Shown one piece after another: positions 37,011 through 51,035 of a stretch of DNA of 64,000 nucleotides (the first letter of the stretch is position 1; each line of letters opens with the position of its first letter). A program made the translations under genes and the position numbers. The notes below the pieces were generated by a model. That model was not told where the DNA came from and ran no database searches. It saw only the letters and a list, made by a program, of their open reading frames with translations. Source of the stretch: Neodontobutis hainanensis (Eukaryota; Chordata; Actinopteri; Gobiiformes; Odontobutidae). The stretch lies in the NCBI GenBank assembly GCA_024349245.1, contig JALDNG010000006.1, positions 3,589,001 through 3,653,000 of the forward strand, read 5' to 3'.

Positions 37011-40000
37011 CAGACGGAAATTAGTTAAGCCATAATTCTGGTACAAGCATCTCTGCTCTACATTGTACACTGTCCTAAAGATCTCAAGGGATTATTTTTC
37101 AGAAAAAAAGTAAATAAATAAATATTATGCATTTATTTTGTATTGAATAATAATCAGTACATCACTATATGACTACTAATGTGCAAATCCCAAAAATAAA
37201 GGTTTGTTGCTGTGATTCACATTTTTGTTTTCCTCAAAATCTCATAACATTGTAAGGGCCTTGAGGCAAACTTTCTGTCAAAAGCAGACCTGCAGATCCC
37301 TGGATTCAGCATAAGTTCGTCTGCTCTTCTAAAAACCTTAGTCACACTGGTGTTTACCTTTAGCTGTTGAATGCATACAGCCTTTAAAAGGACAGGTCTC
37401 AAAGCTCTGAGCGCCTAAGGCAAGTAGGATCAATCCTCTAGAAGAAGCAAGCAAATATATTTTTCTTTTGTTAACACTATGTTGGATGTATCAATGCAAG
37501 TCTGTGGTGCAGCTTCACAGCAAGCTGCCCCTCTTCCATTCTGTCTGGCAGATGGAAATAAACATAGAAGAATAACAAGCCACGTTGGCGGTCCGAGCAG
37601 CTGAAACAAGATTAGGATGATTCGAAGCAGTGGGACTCTAAATATCAATGCAAGGTGCTCCCTAGCGTAAGATAAATGGCCCTCTGTGCAGCCTCTGACA
37701 CATATGACAGTATCCATAATGACTTGCAGTAAATGCTGGTTTATGTCAGCATTGTCTTTGTGGCTACTTCAATTAGATTAAAATAATGTAATCCCACTGG
37801 CGAGGCATTAGAAGAAATGGGAACCTCATTTTATGCAATTTGTACACATATGTCTGCCATCTTTCTCATCATTAGAAGACTAGTCTTAGGTCCAGATGCT
37901 ACAGCCACACACCCTTTTCTTATTCATCACTATAGCTTTTGAGCCAGAGGACCTTTCCTGTGTCTTTTCGGTAGAAGCAAGCACATACTTTTGGGTTTTT
38001 TCAAATGATGCACCATTTACTCATCCCCTTCACCCACAAACCTCTCCACTCAGCGTCCTCTTGTTGAAGTGCTGTACTCTGACCTTTTCCATCCAGAACT
38101 GCTCTCAGAATTTTGGACATTTCTCACTTGTTAGAGCCGGCTCAAGCTGAGTCCAGTCTAGTGTGAAATGACCAGGGACCTGCCTCTCTTACTACTTAAC
38201 TTTAGCAAAAGGTGAAACCCAATGAACATACCATTAATGTACACTGGTGATTAGCTTCTTCTAAAGCATCGCCCCTCAGGCACATGCCCCATAGCGCTGT
38301 GATTTCTAGCGCTAACCTCTTTGTCATTCTTTATTTTGCTTACACCCTGCTTCAGTGAAGCAGATGCACCTGTCCTGAGAGCAACATTTGGCATCTGGAT
38401 ATCTCCCTTGGCGGCTGCCTTTGTAACTCATCAAATGCTCTTTTGAAGCTTGCTCAGTATTCAGCTAGTGAAGCGTGCCTATAGGATCATCAGAGGTGAG
38501 ACTGTTCCAAGCAATGGTCTGATTCAAAAGGTCGAGCTGCCACAAGCACTTTTGTGAGTTGATCATCCTTAAAACAGCAAAAAATTCATCTTTCACAACC
38601 ACTGTATGATTTATCAGCGGAAATGGAAACTTAAATGTTTCATTATTTAGTGTTTGATGTTATTATAGCTTGTTCAGTTATGTGCGAACCGTTACCATTT
38701 TACAAAGATTTCATATTGCTCTGCAGCATCTGGATGATAAAATTCTTATTCAAGATGCCGCTATATGGATTTACATGAGTACTACAAACCCTTTATGTTA
38801 ATATATTATAATGTATAAACAGAGCTAAAACTAGCAATAAGTGAGTTCCTCGTGATGCCTCAAGGCCATAAATCAGAAATCAATAAAGATAAAAACCTAT
38901 TTGCATATTAAATATAAAAGCAGTGCATTAAGTAGTCTATAGTAGTAGTTTATAAGAAAGCCATTTATAATTTGTGTGTAATTTTAGCTCAAAATGTTTA
39001 ACTGTGATACTAGTTGGAAATAGAATAACACATTTGCAATGTAAAATAAATTTTATATGTAACCTCTGTAAAATCCTGTACTATGTTATTTTCCCTCCAC
39101 ATATAATTAAATACAATAAGAATTGTTTTGGTAGCTTGAGAAGATTTCTTCATTTTCTCAATTCTCATGTGGTATTACATTAAATTTAAGAAAGAAAAAC
39201 TCCTGTTTGTGTTTGTGGAGAGACCTGAGATAGAAGCTTTGTCCATTGGCCTGGTGAAATATTTGTTACACAGACTTCTTCAGCTTAGTTTCACATAACT
39301 TCTGTCAATCTCCCACACGTTTCAATATTGATTTGTGAGGTCTAAACGTGCCTTCTAACTTTCACTGGATAATCTAAATGTTGTATGAGGGTGAACTGGC
39401 CTTGCTGTCAGCCATTATTAACGTCTTCCATCTGTATTCTATCAGTGGAGACATTCACACTCTGAGGAGCTGATTCTGTGATGGGACATGATGCTGTTTG
39501 TGTCCCTGGGTATAAGGATTACTTTCTTGTCAAGGTGAGTGTCTTACAGCAGTAACTCTCACAGCTGCCTATCTCTGTGGGAAAATATATGAAGCTGCTT
39601 GAAAACCTCTCATTCTAATGTTTTGTGCATTGTCTGGGTCTACCATAGTTCAAATGTAGATGAATTATACAGAGAATGTCATAAGAAATTCAGAAGAACA
39701 TGTTCAGCAGAATGAAATGTGTGCTTAGTCCATTACATTGTTTTTGTCTGGGGCTAGAGTCTTTCACATTCTGAGGAAAGATGTCTTTATAAACACAAAT
39801 AATCTAACATATTTTGAAAGAGCACAGCTGGCACATTGTAAGCCACATATCATTCATTCCAGTAAAGTATAATTTAACCACAGCCTTCCTCAACAATACA
39901 TCCTTCCTACATGATATATATCATTTTCCTGTAGAGCTTGCTATGAATCAGAGCTGGTATCAAAACCTTTCTCAGCTCTTTTATACAGTGGGTCTAAACC

Positions 40001-42563
40001 CCTTGTTCCTCAATAGATAGTTTTCTATGCTCAATGTGGCTCATAATATTAGTTGGTAGGAAGGCAGTTCAAAATTATTTGATGACGCAACAAATGTACA
40101 CAAGAAAGGAAAGTGCTCAGCAGGTGCACTTTACTTAACAGTGGTGTAAAATGAAGGACATAGTCTAGCAGTGTCTGAATGTTCCAATCAACACTGTCCT
40201 TCCATTAGCAATAAATCCAATACAGTGTAGTAATATGTAATACTCTGAATAAATGACTGTGTGCAAACTCTTAACTGAACTTTACATGCGGACACTCAAT
40301 CAAATAATTGCAGTATTTTTTTGCTGTTTAATGCATTTTGTGCATTTTAATAACAATAATAGTGTATTAAGAACAAAAACAAACTAACTATATTTTTTAT
40401 TTGACTTTTAATAACACCTTCTCATGCACATTCACCTAAAGAAGTCAATAACTGAACTGGTGCATAAGAAAGTAAGAAGTTTTTTCTTGGCTTTCCTCCT
40501 TGTGCTTGTTGATCTTACCTCGACTGTAACTATACCATGATTTAACAAGAGGACTGCAGGCAATTTATTTTCTGTAAATCAGTTTGGAGAAGTAAGCCCC
40601 AAAGAGGTGAAGGCCACATATTGGTTCTGAATGCTGAGTCAATAAATGCAAAAACCTTGAGGTCAGAACAGAGTCGTACCAACTCTGGTGTCCACAATAT
40701 CAAAGTCCACTGCCCACAGTGTACAGGGCAAAACGCTGGACGCTGGACAGATGTGGTAGAAAACTTGTATTAAACTAACATAGTCATTTTAAAACAGCTT
40801 GATAAGTTTTAAAATCATATTTAACTTTATTACACTTTTTGTAGTTTCAGTCACATTGTCTGAAAGCACAGTTTACAAGGTAATGATACCATTGGTGTTT
40901 AAGTATCAGTAAAGAATATTAACGCCTTTTTCTTATTATTAAGTCAGAATAAAATAGTCAAATGAGCTGTGTGTGGAAAAGCTTAAGGCATATCATTACA
41001 GAATTATTCCAGGTTTTAGGACAGTTGGAAGGCTAGTGCTTGCTCACACACTACTACAAGTCATGTACATGACATAATATGTGTGTCCTTGGCAGAAAAA
41101 AGTTTACAATGGTTCAATGTTGAAATTGACAACACACACAAAATATATATAAATAGTGCTTGGCTTTTGTTCTCCATTTTACCATTTTACAACGTGCTGG
41201 GCAATTCCGCACTTCTTGTAAACAAATGGCACATCCTGATGACTTAGAGACCACCCATGTCCGAACAAATGACGTTACTAGGCCCTGTACGCATTGTTTC
41301 TGCAGTGTGAGTGCAGCTCAGTGGAGGGAAGAGACCACTCCACAGTCGCACATGGGCACAGAATGGTTCAAATGGCTCTGGTGGAGTACAGTCTTTACAT
41401 CTAAAATAAGCAAAAAGAAATACTCACGCCTCACTTTGAAATTTCACTATATTTTTGGTTTATCCATGGATCATAAAATGTGATTAATATATATCCCTAG
41501 AGTACTTTTAATTTCATCAATTTCTCATTTATATGCATACTCTGGTTGAATCTAATTGCGGGCCTATCTATTTAAAATGAGGGCAGAGAATTTTATGTTT
41601 CCAGTACATGGTTGTGGGTCTTAGATTTAGTACGTGAACATCTCCAATCAATAATGCACCAACCAAACTGAGTGTAACACAGAGTTGGCTTATGCAACAC
41701 TTTGAATACTGTTCATCACTGTCATTATTTGGCTGAGCTTGTAGAATCTCATCTACTGCCTGAGTAGATTTTACATTTTCTAACATAAAGGTATGCTTAC
41801 TGTGATGTTCTTTTTCCATTTAACAAAATCCCTTTAGTACATTAGTGGCTTTTGTCCAAATAAACCAAATCAAATCATTTTAATTACTATGCAGAGAAAT
41901 TCTGTAAGGTATTAATTGTGCCTACTGACCTTTTGCATTGAAGTGGGGGATTGGCATTGGCAGGGAGTTGATGTGTCAGTCACTCAGGCAGCAGAAAAAC
42001 GACTGCAAGATTGATTGCGATGCTGATGAAACTCGCAGTGCTTTTGCCTGAGACCACAGCTGCACTGTACTTTCATGAAGAGTAGGGCACTGACGAGATG
42101 TGAGGAAGGGTCCAGTGCAAGGGAGAAATAGAACAAGAGAATGATATTGACTGATGGGTCCAGGTGGATCAGTCAGCCATGAAGGACTGTGTAAAATTAA
42201 TAAAGAACTAGTGTAGGACAAAGACAGCCACTACAGTTTTAAGAATATCCGAACCGGTCAATTCCGAAGATGTAATATACCCAAAGGTGACCTACTGCAG
42301 TGCATGCAGTACCAAAAAGAAAAAGTGTTAGTGTGCTATACTGTTGCACTGGGTTTGCTATGTTAAGTTGATATTTTTCACAATATTTTGACCAAAAGAT
42401 TTTTTTTGGTAGAGCTTTCACACTTTTCACACTATTTTATGGTTATGTGGATACAGTTATAGCACGTCGTGAGGCTGTGTTCAGTTATAAATAAACAGTC
42501 TACAGTTTCAGACTGTTGTTTTTTTTTATAAGCATGTGTCTTATGCAATGATAGGAGTTAATT
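37011..42563. other. Intronic DNA, nothing recognised
   Basis: Frames at 37430-37717 (-), 37896-38150 (+) and 41160-41483 (+) show no family motifs or paired splice sites. No transposon termini recognised. Confidence 0.4.
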
Positions 42564-42844
42564 TATACTGAACAAAAATTTAGAGGCAACACATTTGTTT
42601 CTGCCCCAACTTTTCAAGAGTTGAACACAAATATCTTAGACTTTTTCTATGAAGACAAAGGCCTATTTCTCTCAAATCTGTCCAAATCTGTGTTAGTGAG
42701 CACTTCTCCTTTGAAGAGATAATCCATCCACCTCACAGGTGTGGCATATCAAGAGCATGAATATTGCACAGGTGTGCCTTAAGCCACAATAAAAGAACCC
42801 CTTTAAAATGTGCAGTTTCACTGTATTTGTATGTTGAGTTTATA
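42564..42844. mobile_element. Tc1/mariner-type MITE
   Basis: The left end TATACTGAACAAAAATTTAG then AGGCAACAC is the start of a widespread fish Tc1 family (TATACTGAACAAAAATATAA, from memory). The interior keeps that family's 5' region: TTTTTCTATG, GGCCTATTTCTCTCAAA, TTAGTGAGCACTTCTCCTTT, CATCCACCTCACAGGTGTGG, TTGCACAGGTGTGCCTTA and AATGTGCAGTTT. The transposase gene is deleted. The right end (GTATGTTGAGTTTATA) is a degraded inverted copy of the left. Confidence 0.82.
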
Positions 42845-43825
42845 AAGTTTTAGACGTATATTGCATTGTTTGTGGAATTAAAGCTTAATAAACTCTAGCA
42901 ACTTCAAATATACTTTGGCACTATTCATATTTTTTGCTCACCTTTGCTTGCCAAAAAAGTGGATTGAACAAAGTAAGTCATAAGACACCCAAGCACGAAT
43001 GGACAAACATCTGTATATTACTCCTTGGGATGAGTGTTTGCCGGAGATTGATGTAGGACAAAAGCGAGCAGTTTGCTGTTTTAAGAATAACAACAGGAGC
43101 AAACAACAAGAGACCAGATTCCACACAGAGCAACTGTGCTCTGTAGTGGTTTGGTATTACTTTTTTTAAAGGCTTGTGTAAGACAAACAGTAGGATGTAG
43201 GTTGCCTTGGGGGAACTGCAACAACTCATGTCAGCTGGAGAGATGAGAAGCGTGACGTCTGTTCTGTGTTTATAATATCTCAATTCTCAGAGATGGTGTG
43301 TGCGGCCTCCTTAAGAGCTATTTTTTTTTATATGTTTCAGGTCCAAGAAAGTTTTTATGAAATTCAACTGTCTGATACAAACAAAGCTATAACAAAAACC
43401 CGGAAAAACATTAGTTTGACATCCTATTTAAATAAATCTCACCTAGGGATTGGAATTTCAGTTTTCGGGGGGACATGAAATGAAGCCTTTAAAATGCACC
43501 TCTGTTCAGGTTGAACCCAGTAATCATTGATGAAGATTTTACAAGTGAAAGATAACTGATGGCTTTCCTCTGGCAATTGGATTTTTGTCCAGAAGATCAC
43601 TCATAACCCTCGAGGAATCACTTTTTTGATGCTTACATTAAAGCATCTGAATTTATATTGATGGGAAGTTAACTTCCAGGATGACATTGTGGCCAGGTGT
43701 TTTTTTCAAATCAACAAATTTGCCTCATTGGCAGTCTAAATGAGACTTAACAGTTTGATTATTATTAGAAGAGTTACTGCTTTATTTCTTGCATACATTT
43801 GATAAACAATGTCTGGAAGAGAGGG
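42845..43825. other. Intronic DNA, nothing recognised
   Basis: Overlapping opposite-strand frames at 42938-43478 without motifs. No repeat termini. Confidence 0.4.
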
Positions 43826-44205
43826 GTGCACGTGGCAGAGTGGTTAGCTCATGAGTTCAAAACCCGGCCGACTCAAATATTCTCGGCCGTCTCCGGTCTT
43901 TCTGTGAGGAGTCTGCATGTCCTCCACGTGTTACCGTGGGTTCTCTCCGGGTACTCCGGCTTCCTCCCACCGTCCAAAGACATGTATGTACAGGTTAATC
44001 GGCAACTCTAAAGTGTCCCTAGTGAATGAATGTGAGAGTGAATGGTTGTCTGTCAATGTTTGTCTCTATATGTCAGCCCTGCGACTAACTGGCCACTGTC
44101 TAGGATGTACCCCGCCTCAGGCCCAAAGCTGCTGGGATAGGCTCCAGTCACCCGCGACCCCTAACGGGACAAAGCGGTAGAAAATGAATGAATGAGTGAA
44201 TGAAT
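43826..44205 (+). mobile_element. tRNA-headed fish repeat, nearly full length
   Basis: The head GTGGCAGAGTGGTTAGC carries a Ser/Leu-tRNA-like A box, and GAGTTCAAAACCCGGCCG holds a degenerate B box. The spacing between them is too short, so part of the head is deleted. The body runs TTTCTGTGAGGAGTCTGCAT, GTGGGTTCTCTCCGGGTACT, TCCAAAGACATG, TTAATCGGCAACTCTAAA, CCCTGCGACTAACTGGCCAC and GGGATAGGCTCCAG. The tail is AGCGGTAGAAAATGAATGAA followed by GAATG-type repeats. It is the most complete of four copies in the window. Confidence 0.8.
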
Positions 44206-47200
44206 GTCTGGAAGAGCTTTATATTTGAAGAAAGAAATTTGTATAGTATACAATGTTTGGATTTAGTAAAATATTTTAGTAAAATATTTTGCGAAAATCT
44301 TGGACAACAATTGGTTCCAGGCACTCAAGTAATTTACATTGTATTTGTGATTAGTGCCTTAAATCTTGGCTAATTACTGTTAAACAAACAAATATCTGTT
44401 TAGATGACATACCTCACAGAGACTATACTAAATATTTTTTGCAAATAATGGAAGTGCAGAAAATTGGTACATTTAGTGATTTAAAACAGTTTTCTTTGAG
44501 TCCCTAAGTACAAAGTTGTATAAATATTCAATGGTGATAATTATTTTTTTTCATGGCAGTACCGACCAAGAATGGTTAACTAACTATTATGTGACCAAAT
44601 GACCTCAACTGAAAGGTGTATACAGTATATACTTACATTTTAAAATGAAAAAGTGTGATATTTCCTTAGGATCCAGGATAAATTGGAATTCAGGAAATAG
44701 ATCCTAAAATGTCTCTCTTTAGTGGGTTATAAACTGTCTGCCATGTTGAGCCAGGCCAAATGGTGTGGTGATATTTCTTTGTTCACCACATTTTGGTTTA
44801 GGCTCATAAAATGTTTTATCAGTGTATGCCATGCCTGGTGGGCATGAAACGATCCCTTTGATTTGAGTCTTTGCAGCAGAACAAAGATGTTTGAACTATT
44901 GTCTCTTTTGTTCTTTGAGCGACATAAAGAACACATGCAACATTAGGTTTCTACCTGTTAACCTTCTGAGAAGAGCTTAATGTGTCAAAGTGGATTTTTA
45001 TATGGCTTTACAGTGTTTTTTAAGTGACAGATAAAGAGCTGAATAAACTTTAATGTTTTGGGTAAATGAGAAACAAAGGTTGTGGAATATGGTAAAAACG
45101 CCAAATGTATAACAGGTCACTGCTGTTGGAATTTGAAGTGACAGTTTGAAAATATCCATGAGAGCTTCACGGAGCAGAAAGTATAAGGTAACTGCAACCT
45201 TGTCACTATCACATCAAATGCTTGAGTCAGCTCAGATTCTCCAAGATCATCTCTTTAAGGAAGCTTTGGCCTTTGATTGCAAGTGACAAGCCCGAGTGTT
45301 TCCCAGAGAAAGCAGAATAAACAGCTGCAGCTGCATTGTACCCATTGGCAAAGAAAATTTAATGGCAAGCTGACTTGGCACTGCATACCGACCGTATATT
45401 CATCATTTACGAAAGTGCACAAAACTGAGCTGACAAAACTCTTATGTTCAAATTCTTTTCAATTTAAAAGGGATCATTTGCTTGTTTAAAACTCACTAAA
45501 ACATCCTCCTAAAAGCTCAATGTAGGGAAATTACAAATACAAGCACATGGGTTTTTTCTTTTTTTCTTCTCTGGAGACCTTATTTTAATCCGACTCTATC
45601 GTCAGCTCCTTATAAATAATAAAAAGTTGCTGAGAATGCTAAATTTGTTGACTGCTCTTCTGTGAATTTTAGATGAAGCACCAACTTTGTATTTAATTTA
45701 CTCACGGTTTTGAAGTCATTTTAGGACTCACAGCAAAAGCACACGAGCTGTTTTGCATACGAGTAAATTATTGGATACAACGGCTAATATTTTTAATACA
45801 CAGCTGTATTTGATTATATGAGCTAAAAGACCATTATTTGCCTGTAAATTTTGTGTTGAAATAAGATTTCTTCAGAACAGGTCAAAAGGAGTTTAAGTGC
45901 TTTTTAGACTAAATTAATTTTGCATTGCACAAGTCCACATTCCCAGCATGAATATTTAGTGTTAAAAAAGATCTATTAAGTGAGTCTCCGGCTTTCTGTA
46001 CTGAAGGATGAAAACTGTCTCTGTGGTTATGCCCCGCTATGAGAAGATTGCCCTCCGGTCTTCAGTCCCTCTGGCTTGTAATCTGTTTTTGCCTTCTCTG
46101 ATGCTACATTTCACCTCAATGATATCAGGCAGGTTTACAGTCAACCATCACTCTTAAGAACAATAGGATCAAGGGTCAGCTCAAGCCTCTCCCTCACCGT
46201 CAGTACACGATATCGCTCTCGAGACGGGCCCCGCTCTGTCTCCATGCCTGCCGTTATTGGCTGAAATATCTGCTGGACGTGTTACTTGTGACATGTAATC
46301 TACTGCTGGCAGGAGCGGAGAGAAAAGAGGCCCGTGATAAATCTTGTGCACAACTGAGCGTGTTTTATAGCTTTCACAGCCCTGCCACTGAACTGCGCTG
46401 GAGAGTCCCCTCAGCATTGGTGCTGAATGTAAATCAGGCCACTGCAGTGGACAGTCTCTGGGGAGAGCCAGGTGTATTCTGGGGCATGGCATGTGACCTC
46501 AAGTGACAGTTTGGAATTCATCAGGTGTGTTTGAGCAATACATTCCTATAGGGGATTTACGTACTAGTGCTGTTATCGCTTAAAGTTATTTAGATATATT
46601 TGGGGCATTCTTGTTTTTTTCTTGTTTTATTTGACAGAGACAAATATTCAGAGATAGAGGTGTGGGCACAGAAGGAATGGCCTCAGCAAGGAATAGTAGA
46701 AATGGACAGGAGTGCAGACAAGTTACAAATGATATTGTTCATGCAGCCACAATTTGTTTTTTAGTTGTATTCAGCTTTCCATACAGTAAATATTTGGGCT
46801 TAAGTTTCATTAAAAATACTGTACCTGATATTTTTTTTTAGTTGAGGAAAATGGTTAAAACCCTAAATAATATATTATAAAAGCAATCATTAGTGATAAA
46901 AAACAGGCTTTATGATGTTATCTACTATTTTTATAGGGGATTGAATAGGTTACTCATGAATGGAAAAATCTGGCCAATCACATGCGCGTAAACTACATGT
47001 TTGAAAAAGGAGCACTCCAATTGGTCGACACCAGCTTGTGAGCTAAGGTTCCAGCAAGTGTAATTGCTGCCAATAAAGTGTATTTTCAGCACTGAAATGT
47101 CTTTTAACACAAAGAAACACCTCAAAAAAGGAAAATATCAACAGAGAAAAGGGAGGCAACGTAAAATGTGGATGAATACTGTTAATTCAATCACGTAATG

Positions 47201-49691
47201 TTTAACGAGGCATAGATAATTGCCATCATGACGCTAAAGTCGCACGCTAAGCTAATGCTAAGCTAATGCTTAGCAATTACCTTCAGTTTGGTTAACTGTA
47301 TAAATAGTTTGTGGAGGAAACATTTGTTTGGTTTTATTTTTTAATATTTAACAAACAAAGTGTGAAACAAAGCAGCTGCAGGGTTTCTTTGTTATCGGCC
47401 AGACTTTCTCACACTTTGATAAAAGTGCCTCATTTCTCAAAAACACTGACTGTGACGACACAATCCAAGGAGGCAGGCTCGCTCCCTTTACAGGCCACAG
47501 ATTGAAGTACACATTCACCATATTGTTTTCTTTGCTACATTATACCAACTTTAGCTCGCTATCATTTCAAGTTTATTGCTTAAAGCATATTTCAACATAA
47601 AACTGTTACAGAGGAGCCCTTCAGAGAGGGTTTTCCAGAGAGGGTTTCATCAGAGTCTTGTATAAGCTAAACCTCGAGACATTTTGATTGAAACATGGCA
47701 TTTAATGTCCCCTTTAAAGTCTAATGAATAGTTCCTTGACATTTAAACAGGACTAGAGTCAGCGCTGGGATGGCCGCTGAGAAACTACAACATGTAATTT
47801 GAAGTTAGCCAAGCGGTAATGATACGTCTCATGACAAATTTCTTTGTCTTCTTCTCCTCATGTAAATGTGACATGATTATAAAATAACAATGACCTCTCC
47901 ATTTCAAAGTGAGCTACCTCATTTAGCTCTTTCCATGACGTGTTTCTTCTATTTTTTAAATTTAATTAAATTTTTTTTGACCAGGCCCTTAAATTTGTTT
48001 ACCTTATGGGTCCATACTCCTGTGAACTACTCCAAAGTATGTAAATAATTTTAATATTCAATCTATAAACTTTACCTTAACAACAAGATAAGACGATGAT
48101 CAGTGTTGCATAGATGCAGCAGTAAGAACTGACCATCCATTTAACATTCATACATGGGTTATACTTATTTCATCGTAAAATACCACATAAGCAGATAGAT
48201 AAGAGACGTGCACCAGAATGAGGCTGTGCACCCCAAAAATGTAATTAAAACTGCAGATTCTGTTTGCACTCGGCTGGAACATTATCTCCCTTGCACATTT
48301 TAATAATCGAAACATTTCTGCAACTGCTCCATTTTTTTTTCTCCTTTCTCCTTGTGTTAACAATCCTGTTACTGCCAGTGTTCTCTAAATCTACAAAATT
48401 CCTTTTAACTATGGCAGACATCTCAAAAACGAAAACACAATTTTTATTTTATGTTTAATTTAAGTAAAAGTACTTTAAACCTTGTATGCCTGGAGGTCTT
48501 TACATTCCATATCATTTTGTTTGCTATAGCCATACTATGCACACAAGTACATAACCAGCTCTTAGTTTATTAAAAGTGACTTTAATGTGGCCTACCTCAG
48601 AGACAGGTCACATTGTTTGTCTCTAATCTTTCAAACACACTAGCCAAATTGGACTCAGAAGACAGTGTAGTTGTGTGTAATAACAAAAGGGTAAATAGAC
48701 TTCTGTGCTCTTTTATCTTCCCCCTCTAGCTACATACGTTTTTTTTTTTTTTTGGCAAAATATTCTCTCAACAATGTTTTCTTTTTCCACTGTGCTGCAT
48801 GTCACTCACCCTGGCCCAGTTTCATTGCATTTGAATGACAGAGGCTTCATATTGTTTGAATAAAAGACAGCACAGACACACTGATTTGGTGGATCGCAGC
48901 AGAGGAGCTGTTCATGAGAGCTATTTGCAGGCGTCTTCATGGCAGGCGAGTACAACTGATCCACTGTGTTTTAACCACTCTTTTATACTAATCTCACCCA
49001 ACATAGAGGAAGGAAGTAATCTTTCCTTTTCTAGCTCAATCTAAGAACTCAGCTTTTTGTTCTAACCTTTTTAATGTTGTATACATGAATGTGTAAAAAG
49101 TTACCCTGGAGCAAGTTAAGAAGCCAAAAAGTGGGACACACAGCAAGAAGCAAATTCTTGCATTGGCATCTACTTTATAATAACATGTGAACCATCCATT
49201 AACAAATCATATAACACACAGTACTTACTCTTTTAAAAGGACAGTGGTTATCAGTAATGAAGCTAATTTTAAAGTAGTTGTGTTGTTTTAAGCATAGGAG
49301 ATAGGGCCAAGATAAAAAAGCCAACATGTGGCCCCAAAATTAACACAGTAAAGTACAGTATAGCCCCCTATAGTAGCCCTATTTGACAACAGACTGTAAA
49401 ATAGTGGACATGTTTGCGGAGGTAATCAGATCATCACTATAGTCATGTTGGTAGGGCAAGTCCTTAGGGCCAGAATTTCCATTAAAATTTAATTTTATTC
49501 TATGGTCCCTTAAAACAAAGTAGCAGCATCTGATACCGTATTTTATCATTTTTAGTCCTCCTTTAAAATCTCTACACTGTTTGCTCAGAGAACTGACTTT
49601 GAAACAGCACTGCTTGTGTACAGGCCTCTTGATAGTTAAGCGCCTAAATACATTTTTGGTATATTTGATCTATTTACTTTTAATTTGTCTT
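44206..49691. other. Intronic DNA, nothing recognised
   Basis: A 13-base unit (TAGTAAAATATTT) is doubled at about 44262-44287, and an 11-base unit (GCTAAGCTAAT) is doubled at 47246-47268. About 46180-46510 is more GC-rich with CpGs, and both strands are open for 75-103 codons. I see no domain or splice pair, so it may be regulatory sequence or a lost repeat. A poly(T) run lies at about 48740-48753. Confidence 0.35.
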
Positions 49692-49699
49692 TTTTAAAA

Positions 49700-49956
49700 G
49701 GCACAATAGGCAGGATTTCCAGGTAAGTGTTTCTAGATGAACCTGGATCATTCTAATGTGTGTAAAGCATAATTATTAAGTGTATGAATTGTGCTATAAA
49801 AATATACTTGCTTTGCAAAGAACTAGAAATAGAGCAACACTATATAATTTGTGGGTAAAAGGAATTCAAAAGCATGATATTCACTAAAAAAAAAAAATGT
49901 TAGACTGACCCAGGTTAATTTAGAAACACTTACCTGGAAATCCTGCCTATTGTGCC
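49700..49956. mobile_element. MITE with long, well-preserved terminal inverted repeats
   Basis: The left terminus GGCACAATAGGCAGGATTTC then CAGGTAAGTGTTTCTA (49700-49746) matches the reverse complement of the right terminus (49910-49956) at 45 of 47 positions. Weaker pairing continues about 15 bases inward. Both sides are flanked by TTTTAAAA (49692-49699, 49957-49964). That could be an 8-base target duplication or contain a TTAA duplication of the piggyBac type. The interior (about 160 bases) is AT-rich with no frame. The superfamily is unresolved. Confidence 0.85.
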
Positions 49957-49964
49957 TTTTAAAA

Positions 49965-50600
49965 GTAGATTAAATCTTTAAACTTTGTCTCAGGAGAATG
50001 AACCGGTCCATAATAAAAAATTCATGGTGACATGACAGTTCATAAATGTTTATGAAAAAATAAAGTAACATGGTGCAACAGTCAACGATGATGACCTAAT
50101 ATAATGTTGTCATTGCCCGTCGTATCAGTAATAGTGAGCATTCTTTTCATACACCTCTGTTTGGACAGATGACAGGGGCAGCTGTCACTGTCAATGTAGC
50201 TTCAGAAGTGTTCACTTAATTTAGGGTTAGAAGACAAAGCACTATCTTTAGCTGCAGACCAATTGAGTCTTAGCTTTTTTATATGTATCACAACACAGAT
50301 GTGTCCTCTATAAAAACATTGCAAATTTAATGAACTGCCATCAGCACATTTTAAGTTGCGTTACTTCATTTCTTTCATCACATTTTTGTATCTGCTGTCA
50401 TGTTCGTCAATAGTTTTTACACAGTATTTTAGTGTGTATTACATTATACTGTATGAAAGGAATATGCATTTTCTTCCACAAAATTGCTGTTGAAAAATAA
50501 ATAGCTTTTGGATACAATCCAAAAAAAAGATTTGTGCCATTTATCTATGTTCCTCTGAGGAGTTTGCAAATGTCTAGCAAAAACCGCTCACAGTAAAATC
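49965..50600. other. Intronic DNA, nothing recognised
   Basis: AT-rich sequence without exon or repeat termini recognised. Confidence 0.4.
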
Positions 50601-50891
50601 ATTATAACATACGGACCATGGCTTCTCCAGGTGTTCTATAGCTCTGATACGCACTCACAGCACTTCCTACAAAAGAATATACGTTTGTGAGCATAAACTA
50701 TTACATGATTGGTCGTGGACCCAAAGCCGGAAGAATATCTCGCGGGAAACTTTATTTTGGATCACAGTACTTACTACGCAGCAGACTTCTGCCACTTTTC
50801 ATTCTATATCTTTTACAAAAACAAACATCACACATACTCCAGACACTTATCACACACGTTGCACTAACTCCTCACGCCATCACGGATAATT

Positions 50892-51035
50892 ATGGATACG
50901 CAAAAAAACTGCGTAAATGGCACTACTCCTTTGCCGAATCTGGTAACTGCGTCGGATGATGAAGGGTTTTTTACTCCTCGTCTGACCCGGATAGGGCCGG
51001 CAGTTATGAATAAGTCCACTTCACCAAAGGAATAG
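50892..51035 (+). pseudogene. Possible 5' exon of the piggyBac remnant
   Basis: The frame of 47 codons, MDTQKNCVNGTTPLPNLVTA then SDDEGFFTPRLTRIG, lies in CpG-containing sequence unlike its surroundings. The acidic, low-complexity character would suit a piggyBac N-terminus. It stops at TAG 51033, but a strong donor (GTAAGTAT) lies 16 bases on. An acceptor (TTCTGTCTGCAG) at about 51398 leads into the piggyBac homology. A one-base shift would be needed to join the two. Assignment is by context only. Confidence 0.3.

Noticed and set aside
46181..46506. Opposite-strand open frames of 103 and 75 codons in a GC-richer block
   Set aside because: No domain, no convincing splice pair; GC content explains the openness.
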